DNA from: an uncultured Sedimentitalea sp.
GTDB taxonomy: Bacteria; Pseudomonadota; Alphaproteobacteria; Rhodobacterales; Rhodobacteraceae
Reading direction: 5' to 3'
NCBI GenBank assembly: GCA_947504115.1
Contig: CANNGH010000001.1
Span: 248,001 to 312,000, forward strand
Length of the DNA: 64,000 bases
In this document: positions 53,736 through 64,000 of the stretch, piece by piece
How the letters are laid out: each line of letters begins with the position of its first letter
How positions within the stretch are numbered: position 1 is the stretch's first letter
The notes under the pieces: model-generated
What the model was told of the DNA's origin: nothing
Databases searched by the model: none
The model's input: the letters and a program-made list of their open reading frames with translations, nothing else
Position numbers and translations under genes: made by a program

Positions 53736-56060
53736 TTACTCGGCCGTCAGGAGCGGCGGCTTGTTGCCCGAAAGGCGGGGATTGTCCTTGCCTTCGATGC
53801 GCAACTCCAGATCGTCGTCCTTGACGCCGACCTTGACGATACCGCCCTTGGCCAGCTTGCCGAACAGCAATTCCTCGGCCAGCGGCTTCTTGATGTGCTC
53901 CTGGATGACCCGGCCCAGCGGGCGGGCGCCCATCTTGTCGTCATAGCCGCGATCGGCCAGCCACTGCGCCGCCGCATGGGTCAGTTCGATGCTGACGCCG
54001 CGGTCGAACAATTGCGCCTCGAGCTGGAGGACGAACTTCTCGACCACCTGCAGGATCACGTCCTTGCTGAGCGGCGCGAACGAAATGACCGCGTCCAGAC
54101 GGTTGCGGAATTCCGGCGTGAAGGTGCGCTCGATCGCGGCGGTATCCTCGCCCTCGCGACGGTCGCGGCCGAACCCGATGGCCGCCTTGGCCAGTTCGGT
54201 TGCGCCGGCATTCGACGTCATGATCAGCACCACGTTGCGGAAATCCACCGTGCGGCCGTTATGGTCGGTCAGCTTGCCGTGATCCATCACCTGCAACAGG
54301 ATGTTGTAGACGTCAGGATGCGCCTTTTCCATCTCGTCCAGCAGCAGCACGCAATGCGGGTGCTGATCCACGCCATCGGTCAGCATGCCGCCCTGATCGA
54401 AGCCCACATAGCCCGGAGGCGCGCCGATCAGACGCGAGACCGCGTGTTTCTCCATGTATTCCGACATGTCGAAGCGCAGCAGTTCCACGCCCAGCGTATC
54501 GGCCAGTTGCCGCGCGACTTCGGTCTTGCCGACGCCGGTGGGGCCGGCGAACAGGTAATTGCCGATCGGCTTTTCCGGCTCGCGCAGACCGGCACGGGCC
54601 AGCTTGATCGCGCTTGCCAGCGCCTCGATCGCCTTGTCCTGCCCGAACACCACGCGCTTCAGCGACCCTTCGAGATCCTTGAGAACCTCGGCGTCATCCT
54701 TGCTGACGTTCTTGGGCGGGATGCGGGCGATCTTGGCGACCACGGCCTCGATCTCCTTGGTGCCGATGGTCTTGCGACGCTTGGATTCCGCCAGCAGATG
54801 CTGCGCCGCACCGGCCTCGTCGATGACGTCGATGGCCTTGTCGGGCAGCTTGCGGTCGTTGATGTAACGCGCCGAAAGTTCCACGGCCGTCTTGACCGCG
54901 TCGGCGGTGTAGCGCACGCCGTGATGCTCTTCGAAATAGGGTTTCAGCCCCTTGAGGATCTTCACCGAATCCTCGACCGAGGGTTCGTTCACGTCGATCT
55001 TCTGGAACCGCCGCGACAGCGCGCGGTCCTTTTCGAAATGCTGGCGGAACTCCTTGTAGGTGGTGGAGCCCATGCAGCGCAGCTTGCCGCCCTGAAGCGC
55101 GGGTTTCAGCAGGTTGCTGGCATCCATCGCACCGCCACTTGTTGCGCCGGCGCCGATCACGGTGTGAATCTCGTCGATGAAAAGCACTGCGTCGGGATGC
55201 TCTTCCAGTTCGGTCATCACTGCCTTCAGCCGCTCTTCGAAATCGCCGCGATAGCGGGTTCCGGCCAGCAGCGCGCCCATGTCGAGCGAATAGATCGTGG
55301 TTTTCGACAGCACCTCGGGGGTTTCCCCGGCGACGATCTTGCGCGCCAGCCCCTCGGCGATGGCAGTCTTGCCCACGCCGGGATCGCCCACCAGAAGCGG
55401 GTTGTTCTTGCGCCGGCGGCACAGCACCTGGATGCAGCGTTCGACCTCGGATTCGCGTCCGATCAGGGGGTCGATGTCGCCCTCGCGCGATTTGACGTTC
55501 AGGTTGACGCAGTATTTGCCGAGCGCACTTTCCTTGTCGTCGCCGGCGGTGATGCCTTCGGGTTCATCATGCATTTCTTCGGCTGCCCCCGTCACTGGCC
55601 GGCTTTCGCCAAAGGCAGGATCCTTGGCGACGCCATGGGCGATGAAATTGACCGCGTCATAGCGGGTCATGTCCTGTTCCTGCAGGAAATAGGCCGCGTT
55701 GCTTTCGCGTTCGGCAAAGATGGCGACCAGCACGTTCGCGCCCGTCACCTCGGTGCGGCCCGAGGATTGCACATGGATCGCCGCGCGCTGGATCACCCGC
55801 TGGAACGCCGCCGTCGGCACAGCCTCGGAGCCATCGATATCGGTGACCAGATTGCTGAGATCGTCCTCGACGAAATCGACGAGGGTGTTGCGCAATTCGC
55901 CCATGTCGACGCTGCACGCCTTCATCACGCGGGTGGCGTCGGGTTCGTCCAGCAGCGCCAGAAGCAGATGTTCCAGCGTTGCGAATTCGTGGCGCCGCTC
56001 GTTCGCCAGCGCAAGCGCGGCGTGGATGGCCTGTTCAAGGGTGCTCGAGAATGAAGGCAC
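53736..56060 (-). CDS. clpA: ATP-dependent Clp protease ATP-binding subunit ClpA
   Basis: A 774-residue AAA+ unfoldase that feeds ClpP. It has an N-domain, a first AAA module with Walker A GDPGVGKTA and Walker B VLFIDEIHT, and a second with GPTGVGKTE and VLLLDEMEKAHPD. The short middle region and the IGF-type loop (KAAIGFGRD) mark ClpA rather than ClpB. The C-terminus has an extra acidic/basic tail. No clpS gene lies in the 160 bases upstream, although clpS-clpA pairing is usual. Confidence 0.96.
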   Translation of the reverse strand: MPSFSSTLEQAIHAALALANERRHEFATLEHLLLALLDEPDATRVMKACSVDMGELRNTLVDFVEDDLSNLVTDIDGSEAVPTAAFQRVIQRAAIHVQSSGRTEVTGANVLVAIFAERESNAAYFLQEQDMTRYDAVNFIAHGVAKDPAFGESRPVTGAAEEMHDEPEGITAGDDKESALGKYCVNLNVKSREGDIDPLIGRESEVERCIQVLCRRRKNNPLLVGDPGVGKTAIAEGLARKIVAGETPEVLSKTTIYSLDMGALLAGTRYRGDFEERLKAVMTELEEHPDAVLFIDEIHTVIGAGATSGGAMDASNLLKPALQGGKLRCMGSTTYKEFRQHFEKDRALSRRFQKIDVNEPSVEDSVKILKGLKPYFEEHHGVRYTADAVKTAVELSARYINDRKLPDKAIDVIDEAGAAQHLLAESKRRKTIGTKEIEAVVAKIARIPPKNVSKDDAEVLKDLEGSLKRVVFGQDKAIEALASAIKLARAGLREPEKPIGNYLFAGPTGVGKTEVARQLADTLGVELLRFDMSEYMEKHAVSRLIGAPPGYVGFDQGGMLTDGVDQHPHCVLLLDEMEKAHPDVYNILLQVMDHGKLTDHNGRTVDFRNVVLIMTSNAGATELAKAAIGFGRDRREGEDTAAIERTFTPEFRNRLDAVISFAPLSKDVILQVVEKFVLQLEAQLFDRGVSIELTHAAAQWLADRGYDDKMGARPLGRVIQEHIKKPLAEELLFGKLAKGGIVKVGVKDDDLELRIEGKDNPRLSGNKPPLLTAE

Positions 56061-56221
56061 GGCGTGCTCCTCTGGTCTGTGTCGGTGAGGGAACGAAAGG
56101 GGTCGAACCCCCGAGCCAACTTGATCTTATACTATTAGAGTTTGGTTGATACGGCCACGTCTTCAAGTTTTTTCTTTCATCGCGCAGTCACATTTCACGT
56201 GACCGTTGCAAGACATGCGGA

Positions 56222-56989
56222 TCAGAACCTGTCTTTCCGGGTGCGGATTTCGGCAAAGACATCCGCCGCATCGGCATCTTTCATGTTCAGCGCGTCCCGC
56301 ACCGAAGGCTCGGCGGCGCGCAGAAACGGATTGGTTTTCCGCTCCAGTTTCAGGGGGGATGGCACGGTGGGCTGGTTCTGCGCCCGTGCCTGCGCGACAT
56401 CTTCGACCCGCGATATAAGGTCGGGATTGTCAGGTTCAATGGTCAGGGCGAAGGCGCCGTTCGCCTTCGTGTATTCATGGCCGGAATAGATGATGGTGTC
56501 GTCGGGCAGGGCGGCCAGTTTCTGCAGGCTGTCCCACATCTGCGGCATCGTGCCTTCGAACACCCGCCCGCATCCCAGCGCCATCAGGCTGTCGGCGGTA
56601 AAGGCGGCATCGCTTTCGGGAAAATGGAACGCGATATGGCCCAGCGTGTGACCCGGCACGGCGATCACGTGGCCGATTTCTTCGCCGATCCGCACCGTGT
56701 CCCCTTCCGCCACCTCGATGTCGAGCGGGGGCAGGCGGTGGGCGTCGCTGCGCGCGCCGACAACCTTGGCCGGATGGTCTGCCAGCAAGTCCTCCAGCCC
56801 CTGCACATGATCCGCGTGATGATGGGTCAGCAGCACATGGCTGGCCCGCCAGCCGCGCTCCTGCAGCGCCGAAAGGATCGGGGCGGCCTCGGGAACGTCG
56901 ATCACCGCCGTTTCGCCGCTTTGCTTGTCATGGGCGATGAAGGCATAATTGTCGGACAGACACGGGACGGTCAGGATCTCCAAAGGCAT
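56222..56989 (-). CDS. gloB: Hydroxyacylglutathione hydrolase (glyoxalase II)
   Basis: A 255-residue metallo-beta-lactamase-fold enzyme that hydrolyses S-D-lactoylglutathione to lactate and glutathione. The zinc motif THHHADHVQG, the GHTLGHIAFHF site, and the C-terminal glutathione-binding HAGYD-like region YSGHEYTKAN then KLERKTNPFLR are all present. I chose the ATG at 56989, giving the standard N-terminus PLEILTVPCLSDNY; AAAGGAC lies upstream. It is divergent from the methyltransferase gene. Confidence 0.93.
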   Translation of the reverse strand: MPLEILTVPCLSDNYAFIAHDKQSGETAVIDVPEAAPILSALQERGWRASHVLLTHHHADHVQGLEDLLADHPAKVVGARSDAHRLPPLDIEVAEGDTVRIGEEIGHVIAVPGHTLGHIAFHFPESDAAFTADSLMALGCGRVFEGTMPQMWDSLQKLAALPDDTIIYSGHEYTKANGAFALTIEPDNPDLISRVEDVAQARAQNQPTVPSPLKLERKTNPFLRAAEPSVRDALNMKDADAADVFAEIRTRKDRF

Positions 56990-57055
56990 GGTCTTTCGTC
57001 CTTTCGTTGTTAAAGTCGGTTCGACCGAGACTGGCTCAACTGGCAGGCGCGTGCA

Positions 57056-57790
57056 ATGCATCTCGACGTGCAGGACCTTCGCAACTTCTACTACCGCAGC
57101 ACGCTGGGGCGCGCGGCGCAAGCGTCGATCCGCACGCGGATGCTGGAATTGTGGCCCGAGGCCAAGGGCCAGACGGTGGCGGGGTTCGGTTTCGCGCTGC
57201 CGGTGTTGCGCCCCTATCTGCCGCAGGGGCGGCGGGTGATCGCCTTGATGCCCGCACAGCAGGGCGTGATCGCCTGGCCGACCGGGATGCCCAACGTTTC
57301 GGTCCTGACCGAAGAGACCCAGTGGCCGATCGAGACCGGGCATATCGACAAGCTGGTGGTGATGCACGGGCTGGAAGGGTCCGAGCATCCCTCGCAACTT
57401 CTGGACGAATGCTGGCGGGTGCTGGGGCCGGGAGGGCGCGCGATCTTCATCGTGCCCAGTCGCGGCGGGCTGTGGTCGCGAAACGAAGCCACCCCGTTCG
57501 GACATGGCCAGCCCTATACGCCGGGGCAGCTCGAGGCGCTTTTGAAACAGCACCGTTTTGTGCCCGAAGCGCATAGCGCCGCGCTGTATCAGCCGCCGTC
57601 GACGCGGCGGTTCTGGCTGAAGTCGCGGTCAGTTTTCGAACGGCTCGGTCGCGGATTGCCGTCGGTGGTCGCGGGTGGCGTCGTGATGATCGAGGTCAGC
57701 AAACGCGTGCAGGCCCCGACCGGCACCGGGGTGAAGGAACCCGTCAGACGACCGGCGCGCGCGCTCAAGGGGGTTACCAAACCGGCGTGA
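57056..57790 (+). CDS. Class I SAM-dependent methyltransferase-like protein
   Basis: A 244-residue protein with methyltransferase type 11 character: [15 protein letters not shown] in the place of the SAM-binding loop, and the later [23 protein letters not shown]. The canonical acidic GxGxG loop is weak (GFGFA), so SAM binding is not certain. The C-terminal 60 residues are basic and Pro-rich. It is divergent from gloB, an order seen in related genomes. The substrate is unknown. Confidence 0.75.
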   Translation: MHLDVQDLRNFYYRSTLGRAAQASIRTRMLELWPEAKGQTVAGFGFALPVLRPYLPQGRRVIALMPAQQGVIAWPTGMPNVSVLTEETQWPIETGHIDKLVVMHGLEGSEHPSQLLDECWRVLGPGGRAIFIVPSRGGLWSRNEATPFGHGQPYTPGQLEALLKQHRFVPEAHSAALYQPPSTRRFWLKSRSVFERLGRGLPSVVAGGVVMIEVSKRVQAPTGTGVKEPVRRPARALKGVTKPA

Positions 57791-57946
57791 TGGCCGGACA
57801 TGGCCCCGTTCGAACGCGCGCGACGGAATCGAAACCGGCGCGCCAAGGCAGATAAATGGACTGCGGATTTCGCGCAAAGGGTCGCAGTTTCACGAAACCG
57901 CTGGAAACAAGGGGATTGCGCGCGACGCCATAATGACCATGCCATG

Positions 57947-57975
57947 TTGCGGGAACGGGACGCCTCTGCTACATC
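57947..57975 (+). promoter_or_regulatory. Possible promoter of the atpHAGDC operon
   Basis: TTGCGG at 57947 and TACATC at 57970 with a 17-base spacer, about 100 bases before atpH. The -10 match is modest. The 285-base stretch 57791-58075 holds no gene, and this is the best promoter-like pair I see in it. Confidence 0.3.
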
Positions 57976-58075
57976 GACGCTGATTTTGATGTCCTGCCAT
58001 TCTGCGGGGCCATTCAACGCCCCCGGAGATCGCGCCTTTCGCGGCCAACCGGGGCCAAACGCCGGAAGGGTGGAC

Positions 58076-58636
58076 GTGTCAGAAGCAGCTTCGATTTCCA
58101 CGGGTATCGCCGCGCGCTATGCCACCGCGATTTTCGAGATCGCGCAAGAGAACGATGACCTCGCGGGTCTTGAAACCAGCCTCAGCGATCTGGCCGCCGC
58201 GCTGGATCAAAGCGCCGAGTTGCGCGACCTGATCGCCTCGCCGCTGATTTCGCGCAAGGATCAGAAGAACGCCATCGTCGCGATTGCCGAAAAGATGGAT
58301 CTGGCCCCCGTGCTGCGCAAGTCGCTGGCGCTGATGGCGGAAAAGCGGCGCCTGTTCGTCGTGCCCCAGCTGATCACCGCCCTGCGCGAGCTTCTGGCCG
58401 CGCAGCGCAACGAAGTGGTCGCCGACGTCACCAGTGCCAAGGCCCTGACCAAGGCCCAGACCGAGAAACTCGCCTCCACTCTGACGAAGAATGTGGGCAA
58501 GACCGTCACCATCAATGCGACCGTCGATGAAAGCCTCATCGGTGGTCTTGTCGTCAAGGTGGGCAGCAAGATGATCGACACGTCGATCCGCGCGCGGCTC
58601 AATTCCCTCCAGAATGCAATGAAAGAGGTCGGATAA
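58076..58636 (+). CDS. atpH: ATP synthase F1 delta subunit
   Basis: A 186-residue subunit linking F1 to the peripheral stalk. N-terminal GIAARYATAIFEIAQEN and C-terminal INATVDESLIGGLVVKVGSKMIDTS-type OSCP features are clear, the latter including GGLVVKVGSKMID. The GTG at 58076 follows GGAAGGG. It is the first gene of atpHAGDC and abuts atpA directly. The F0 genes (atpIBEF) are elsewhere, as usual in this lineage. Confidence 0.95.
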   Translation: MSEAASISTGIAARYATAIFEIAQENDDLAGLETSLSDLAAALDQSAELRDLIASPLISRKDQKNAIVAIAEKMDLAPVLRKSLALMAEKRRLFVVPQLITALRELLAAQRNEVVADVTSAKALTKAQTEKLASTLTKNVGKTVTINATVDESLIGGLVVKVGSKMIDTSIRARLNSLQNAMKEVG

Positions 58637-60175
58637 ATGGGTATCCAAGCAGCAGAGATTTCTGCGATCCTGAAGGACCAGATCCAGAATTACGGTCAGG
58701 AAGCCGAAGTGGCCGAGGTTGGCCGCGTCCTGAGCGTGGGCGACGGGATCGCCCGCATCTACGGGCTGGACAACGTGCAGGCCGGCGAGATGGTCGAATT
58801 TCCCGGCGGCATCATGGGGATGGCGCTGAACCTGGAAAGCGACAATGTCGGCGCGGTGATCTTCGGTTCCGACCGTGAAATCACCGAGGGCGACATCGTC
58901 AAGCGCACCAAGTCCATCGTGGACGTTCCCATCGGCGACGCGCTGCTGGGCCGCGTGGTCGATGGTCTGGGCAATCCGATCGACGGCAAGGGGCCGATCG
59001 AAACGTCCGAGCGTGGCATCGCGGACGTCAAGGCGCCGGGCATCATCCCGCGTAAATCGGTGCACGAACCGATGGCGACGGGGATGAAGGCCATCGACTC
59101 GATGATCCCGATCGGGCGTGGCCAGCGCGAGCTCATCATCGGTGACCGCCAGACCGGCAAGACCGCCGTGGCGCTCGACACCATGCTGAACCAGAAAACC
59201 TATAACGACGCCGCCGGCGACGACGAAAGCAAGAAGCTGTACTGCGTCTATGTCGCCATCGGGCAGAAACGCTCGACAGTGGCGCAACTGGTCAAGAAGC
59301 TGGAAGAGAACAACGCGATGGAATATTCCATCGTCGTCGCGGCCACCGCATCGGAACCGGCGCCGCTGCAATACCTTGCCCCCTATACCGCGACCGCGAT
59401 GGCCGAGCATTTCCGCGACAATGGCCGTCACGCGCTGGTGGTCTATGATGACCTTTCCAAACAGGCCGTGGCCTATCGCCAGATGTCGCTGCTGCTGCGT
59501 CGTCCGCCGGGGCGCGAAGCCTATCCGGGCGACGTTTTCTACCTGCACTCCCGCCTGCTGGAGCGGTCCGCCAAGCTGAACGAGGATTTCGGTTCCGGGT
59601 CGCTGACCGCGCTGCCGATCATCGAAACGCAGGGCGGCGACGTGTCGGCGTTCATTCCGACCAACGTGATCTCGATCACCGACGGCCAGATCTTCCTTGA
59701 GACGGAACTGTTCTATCAGGGCATCCGCCCCGCCGTGAACACCGGTCTGTCGGTGTCGCGTGTCGGATCGTCGGCGCAGACCAACGCGATGAAATCTGTG
59801 GCCGGTCCGGTCAAGCTGGAACTGGCGCAGTATCGCGAGATGGCGGCATTCGCGCAGTTCGGCTCGGACCTTGATGCCGCGACGCAGCGGTTGCTGAACC
59901 GTGGCGCGCGTCTGACCGAGTTGATGAAACAGCCGCAATATTCGCCGCTGACCAACGCCGAGATCGTCTGCGTGATCTATGCCGGGACCAACGGTTATCT
60001 GGACAAGCTGCCGGTGTCGGATGTGGGCCGGTTCGAATCGGGGTTGCTGGCGCATCTGCGCGGCAAGCGTTCGGATATCCTGGACTTCATCACCAACGAG
60101 GATCCCAAGGTCAAAGGCGACGCCGAAGAGAAGATCAAGGCAGCAATCGACGAATTCGCCGCCGATTTCGCTTGA
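58637..60175 (+). CDS. atpA: ATP synthase F1 alpha subunit
   Basis: A 512-residue non-catalytic nucleotide-binding subunit. The Walker A is GDRQTGKTA, followed by [11 protein letters not shown], Walker B in [10 protein letters not shown], and the signature [17 protein letters not shown]. It starts right after the atpH stop. Confidence 0.98.
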   Translation: MGIQAAEISAILKDQIQNYGQEAEVAEVGRVLSVGDGIARIYGLDNVQAGEMVEFPGGIMGMALNLESDNVGAVIFGSDREITEGDIVKRTKSIVDVPIGDALLGRVVDGLGNPIDGKGPIETSERGIADVKAPGIIPRKSVHEPMATGMKAIDSMIPIGRGQRELIIGDRQTGKTAVALDTMLNQKTYNDAAGDDESKKLYCVYVAIGQKRSTVAQLVKKLEENNAMEYSIVVAATASEPAPLQYLAPYTATAMAEHFRDNGRHALVVYDDLSKQAVAYRQMSLLLRRPPGREAYPGDVFYLHSRLLERSAKLNEDFGSGSLTALPIIETQGGDVSAFIPTNVISITDGQIFLETELFYQGIRPAVNTGLSVSRVGSSAQTNAMKSVAGPVKLELAQYREMAAFAQFGSDLDAATQRLLNRGARLTELMKQPQYSPLTNAEIVCVIYAGTNGYLDKLPVSDVGRFESGLLAHLRGKRSDILDFITNEDPKVKGDAEEKIKAAIDEFAADFA

Positions 60176-60189
60176 GGGGGGTTTGACAG

Positions 60190-61077
60190 ATGGCAAACCT
60201 CAAGGACCTCAAGAACCGGATCGCGAGCGTCAAGAACACGCGCAAGATCACCAAGGCCATGCAAATGGTTGCCGCGGCGAAACTTCGCCGCGCGCAGGAG
60301 GCTGCGGAACAATCGCGCCCTTATACCGAGCGTTTCAACGCTGTGATGGCGCAACTGGCCGCATCGGTCGGCGGGTCGGATTCCGCGCCGCGCCTGCTGT
60401 CGGGCACCGGCAGCGATCAGACCCACCTGCTGGTGGTGATAACGGCCGAACGCGGCCTGTGCGGCGGGTTCAACGCGAACATCGCCAAGCTGGCGCGCAC
60501 CCATGCACAGCGGCTCAAGGCCGAGGGCAAGACGGTCAAGATCCTGACCATCGGCAAGAAGGGGCGCGACGCGCTCAAGCGGGAATACGGCGATCTGTTC
60601 GTCGGGCATGTGGACCTGACCGAGATCAAGCGCATCGCCTATTCCGATGCGCAGGGCATCGCGCGCGACATCATCGGACGGTTCGACGCGGGCGAATTCG
60701 ATGTCGCGACGCTGTTCTACTCGAAATTCGTCAACGTGGTGACGCAGGAACCGACCGCGCATCAGATCATCCCCGCCGCCTACGAGGCCGGCGAGGGCGA
60801 CGATGCAAAGGCCGACACCGGCGCGGTCTATGATTACGAGCCGAGCGAGGAGGCGATCCTGGCCGATCTTCTGCCGCGCGGCGTGGCGACGCAGATCTTC
60901 TCGGCGCTGCTGGAAAACGGTGCATCCGAACAGGGCGCGCGCATGTCCGCCATGGACAACGCCACCCGCAACGCCGGCGAGATGATCGACAAGCTGACCA
61001 TTGAATACAACCGCTCGCGTCAGGCCGTCATCACCAACGAGTTGATTGAAATCATTTCGGGCGCCGAGGCGCTCTAA
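60190..61077 (+). CDS. atpG: ATP synthase F1 gamma subunit
   Basis: A 295-residue rotor shaft. N-terminal [20 protein letters not shown] and the C-terminal [16 protein letters not shown] with [15 protein letters not shown] are the conserved coiled-coil ends. The central ERGLCGGFN is typical. It lies 14 bp after atpA. Confidence 0.97.
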   Translation: MANLKDLKNRIASVKNTRKITKAMQMVAAAKLRRAQEAAEQSRPYTERFNAVMAQLAASVGGSDSAPRLLSGTGSDQTHLLVVITAERGLCGGFNANIAKLARTHAQRLKAEGKTVKILTIGKKGRDALKREYGDLFVGHVDLTEIKRIAYSDAQGIARDIIGRFDAGEFDVATLFYSKFVNVVTQEPTAHQIIPAAYEAGEGDDAKADTGAVYDYEPSEEAILADLLPRGVATQIFSALLENGASEQGARMSAMDNATRNAGEMIDKLTIEYNRSRQAVITNELIEIISGAEAL

Positions 61078-62520
<1,443 letters not shown>

Positions 62521-62531
62521 GGAGAAGCCTG

Positions 62532-62972
62532 ATGGCAGATACAATGCAGTTCGATCTTGTCAGCCCCGAACGCCGCCTTGCCTCGCACAAGGTGGTGTCG
62601 GTCAAGATACCGGGGGCCGAGGGTGACATGACCGTGATGGAGGGCCACACGCCCACCATCACGACGCTGCGCCCCGGTGTGCTGAAGGTGGACGGACCCG
62701 ACGGGACGGCGGAATACGTCGTCAGCGGCGGCTTTGCCGAGATCAATGCCAGTGGCGTTTCGGTGCTGGCGGAAAAGGCGATCCCGGTGGGCGAGATGAC
62801 CCGCGAGGATCTGGACCAGATGATCGAGGACGCCCGCACCGCGCATGAAACCGCGCGCGAAACCTTCAAGAACGAGCCCGGCCCGGTTGATGACGCCGCC
62901 AAGGTTCTGGCGGACATGGTGGCCGTGGGCGATCATATCAGACTGTCCTCCGGTGCACCGCTGCCGGGATGA
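62532..62972 (+). CDS. atpC: ATP synthase F1 epsilon subunit
   Basis: A 146-residue subunit. The N-terminal beta sandwich is clear ([43 protein letters not shown]). The C-terminal helical part is followed by about 15 extra polar residues. It ends the operon and is followed by a hairpin terminator. Confidence 0.95.
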   Translation: MADTMQFDLVSPERRLASHKVVSVKIPGAEGDMTVMEGHTPTITTLRPGVLKVDGPDGTAEYVVSGGFAEINASGVSVLAEKAIPVGEMTREDLDQMIEDARTAHETARETFKNEPGPVDDAAKVLADMVAVGDHIRLSSGAPLPG

Positions 62973-62982
62973 CGACCGGCGG

Positions 62983-63007
62983 AACCGGCCCGTCCCGGGC
63001 CGGTTTT
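62983..63007 (+). terminator. Terminator of the atp operon
   Basis: AACCGGCCCG pairs with CGGGCCGGTT around a 3-base loop, followed by a short T-run (four T), 10 bases after the atpC stop. The short T-run makes it a moderate terminator. Confidence 0.75.
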
Positions 63008-63060
63008 GATCCTGTTCCGGTGGATAATCTTCTCGGACTACGCCGTTGCATGATCCGGCG

Positions 63061-63411
63061 ATGAAGCGGCTCAGAAATCATCTCATCGGTGTCGATCAGG
63101 GCGATGTCGTGCTGTTCACGGATTTCGAACATGGCGGCGAGATGTGGACCGGCACCGGTCCGCGTCAGCGGGTGCATCCGGTGCGGTTTTCCGGCGAGTT
63201 CCGCCGCGCGCCCGCCGTGCATGTCTCGGTGTCGCTTTGGGATATGGCGACGACGGCCGCGATCCGGGCCGAGGTGGTGGCGCAGAACACGACCGCCGAA
63301 GGTTTCGACATCGTGTTTCGCACCTGGCTGGACACGCGGGTGGCGCGTATCCGGGTCGCGTGGATGGCGATCGGCGAATTGCCCCACGACGACGATTGGC
63401 TCATCGACTGA
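63061..63411 (+). CDS. H-type lectin domain protein
   Basis: A 116-residue protein. Residues about 40-110 fit the H-type lectin domain: VRFSGEFRRAPAVHVSVSLWD, then VVAQNTTAEGFDIVFRTWLDTRVARIRVAWMAIG. These domains bind N-acetylgalactosamine or similar sugars in eukaryotes; bacterial members are uncharacterised. There is no signal peptide. The ATG at 63061 is chosen; a TTG at 63046 is also open. It stands between the atp operon and trmB. Confidence 0.7.
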   Translation: MKRLRNHLIGVDQGDVVLFTDFEHGGEMWTGTGPRQRVHPVRFSGEFRRAPAVHVSVSLWDMATTAAIRAEVVAQNTTAEGFDIVFRTWLDTRVARIRVAWMAIGELPHDDDWLID

Positions 63412-63453
63412 GCCGCGTTGCCTTGGCCGCGCCGCGCCGCTAAACCGCGCGCC

Positions 63454-64000
63454 ATGACACATCCCGACCGTCCGCATCGCAACTTCTATGGCCGCATCAA
63501 GGGCCAAGCGCTGAAGCGCAGCCAGAAGACCTATCTCGATCAGGATCTCGCCGCCCTGTCGCCAGGTCCGGTCGGATGGGAGGAGAACCCCGAGCGCACG
63601 CCGCTTGACGTTCAGGCGCTGTTCAGCGGGCGACCGCTATGGCTGGAGATCGGTTTTGGCGGGGGCGAGCATCTGGTGCATCAGGCCGCGCAAAACCCGG
63701 GTGTCGGGATCATCGGCGCCGAGCCCTATATCAACGGCGTGGCGATGCTGCTGGGCAAGATCCGCCGCGCCTGCGTCACCAATCTGGCGGTGCATCCGGG
63801 CGACGTGCGCGATCTGATGGACGTGCTGCCGGCGCAATCGGTCCAACGCGCGTTCCTGCTCTATCCAGATCCCTGGCCCAAGAAACGCCATCACCGCCGC
63901 CGATTCGTGACGCCGGAACATCTGGAGCCGCTGGCCCTCGCGATGGCGCCGGGGGCGACCCTGCGCATTGCGACCGATATCCCCGACTACGTGCGCCAAG
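63454..64000 (+). CDS. trmB: tRNA (guanine-N7-)-methyltransferase TrmB (3' partial)
   Basis: The first 182 residues of TrmB, which methylates G46 in the variable loop of many tRNAs using SAM. The N-terminus FYGRIKGQALKRSQK, the SAM loop WLEIGFGGGEHL, the acidic E in IGAEPYINGV, and the diagnostic YPDPWPKKRHHRRRFV are present. The gene runs off the right edge of the window. Confidence 0.95.
   Translation, partial: MTHPDRPHRNFYGRIKGQALKRSQKTYLDQDLAALSPGPVGWEENPERTPLDVQALFSGRPLWLEIGFGGGEHLVHQAAQNPGVGIIGAEPYINGVAMLLGKIRRACVTNLAVHPGDVRDLMDVLPAQSVQRAFLLYPDPWPKKRHHRRRFVTPEHLEPLALAMAPGATLRIATDIPDYVRQ

Noticed and set aside
56085..56160. tRNA or tmRNA remnant upstream of clpA (GGTTCGACCCC on the minus strand looks like a T-loop)
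   Set aside because: The T-stem would need three G-U pairs, no 5' acceptor strand matching GGGAACG is found at the right distance, and no CCA end follows.

Overview
High-GC chromosomal DNA that reads as an alphaproteobacterium of the Rhodobacteraceae/Roseobacter type. This rests on several things: an atpHAGDC operon with no F0 genes attached, a hisC-tyrC-extensin-like order, lineage-typical unknown families (DUF2125, DUF2161, DUF6522, DUF1127), a full CtrA-type box, a CIRCE-controlled groESL, and extragenic palindromes of a kind common in this group. No phage, transposon, CRISPR array, rRNA or convincing tRNA was found. The window is mostly ordinary chromosome with one short compositionally foreign patch near 31 kb.

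Layout. 0-3 kb: a GMC flavoprotein dehydrogenase cut by the left edge, with its tri-heme cytochrome c. 3-8.3 kb: a branched-chain amino acid/amide type ABC transporter (livGFHM) with a convergent, Tat-exported binding protein. 8.5-12.4 kb: an RtcB RNA ligase, a DUF1127 protein, an Rnk/GreA-C-like protein, and a zinc-ribbon microprotein coupled to an MscS channel. 12.4-16.9 kb: a nitric-oxide-flavoured group of ctaD, nsrR, DUF6522, a SulP transporter and a group III truncated haemoglobin. ctaD/nsrR and the haemoglobin share an upstream 15-bp motif. 17-20.8 kb: an osmF-yehYXW type betaine/osmolyte ABC transporter. 20.8-28.7 kb: yeiH with a LysR regulator, a ClsC-like phospholipase D, a beta-lactamase-fold/META fusion, HdeD, a family II pyrophosphatase and DUF2161. 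28.7-31 kb: groESL.

31-32 kb: an A/T-richer foreign gene with a possible PD-(D/E)XK nuclease core. 32-36 kb: a lipase, an isolated PhnM-like hydrolase, CbiB, and a single-domain response regulator downstream of a CtrA box. 36-39.2 kb: a PatB/MalY lyase, two deformylase paralogues (the second with its catalytic Glu changed to Gln) and fmt. 39.2-45.4 kb: sulfoacetaldehyde acetyltransferase and a TetR regulator, then a divergent MttB-family methyltransferase plus flavin demethylase, suggesting use of sulfonates and methylated amines. 45.4-50 kb: rpsD with a structured leader, hisC, tyrC, an extensin-like protein and DUF2125. 50-56 kb: ChaC, an ExbB/MotA-like plus MotB/OmpA-like stator pair, and clpA. 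56-64 kb: gloB, a methyltransferase, atpHAGDC, an H-type lectin protein and trmB cut by the right edge.

The points most worth a second look are the foreign gene at 31.1 kb, the non-flagellar stator pair, the proposed nitric-oxide operators, the deformylase-like protein with HQxxH, and the zinc-ribbon ORF that ends inside the mscS start codon.
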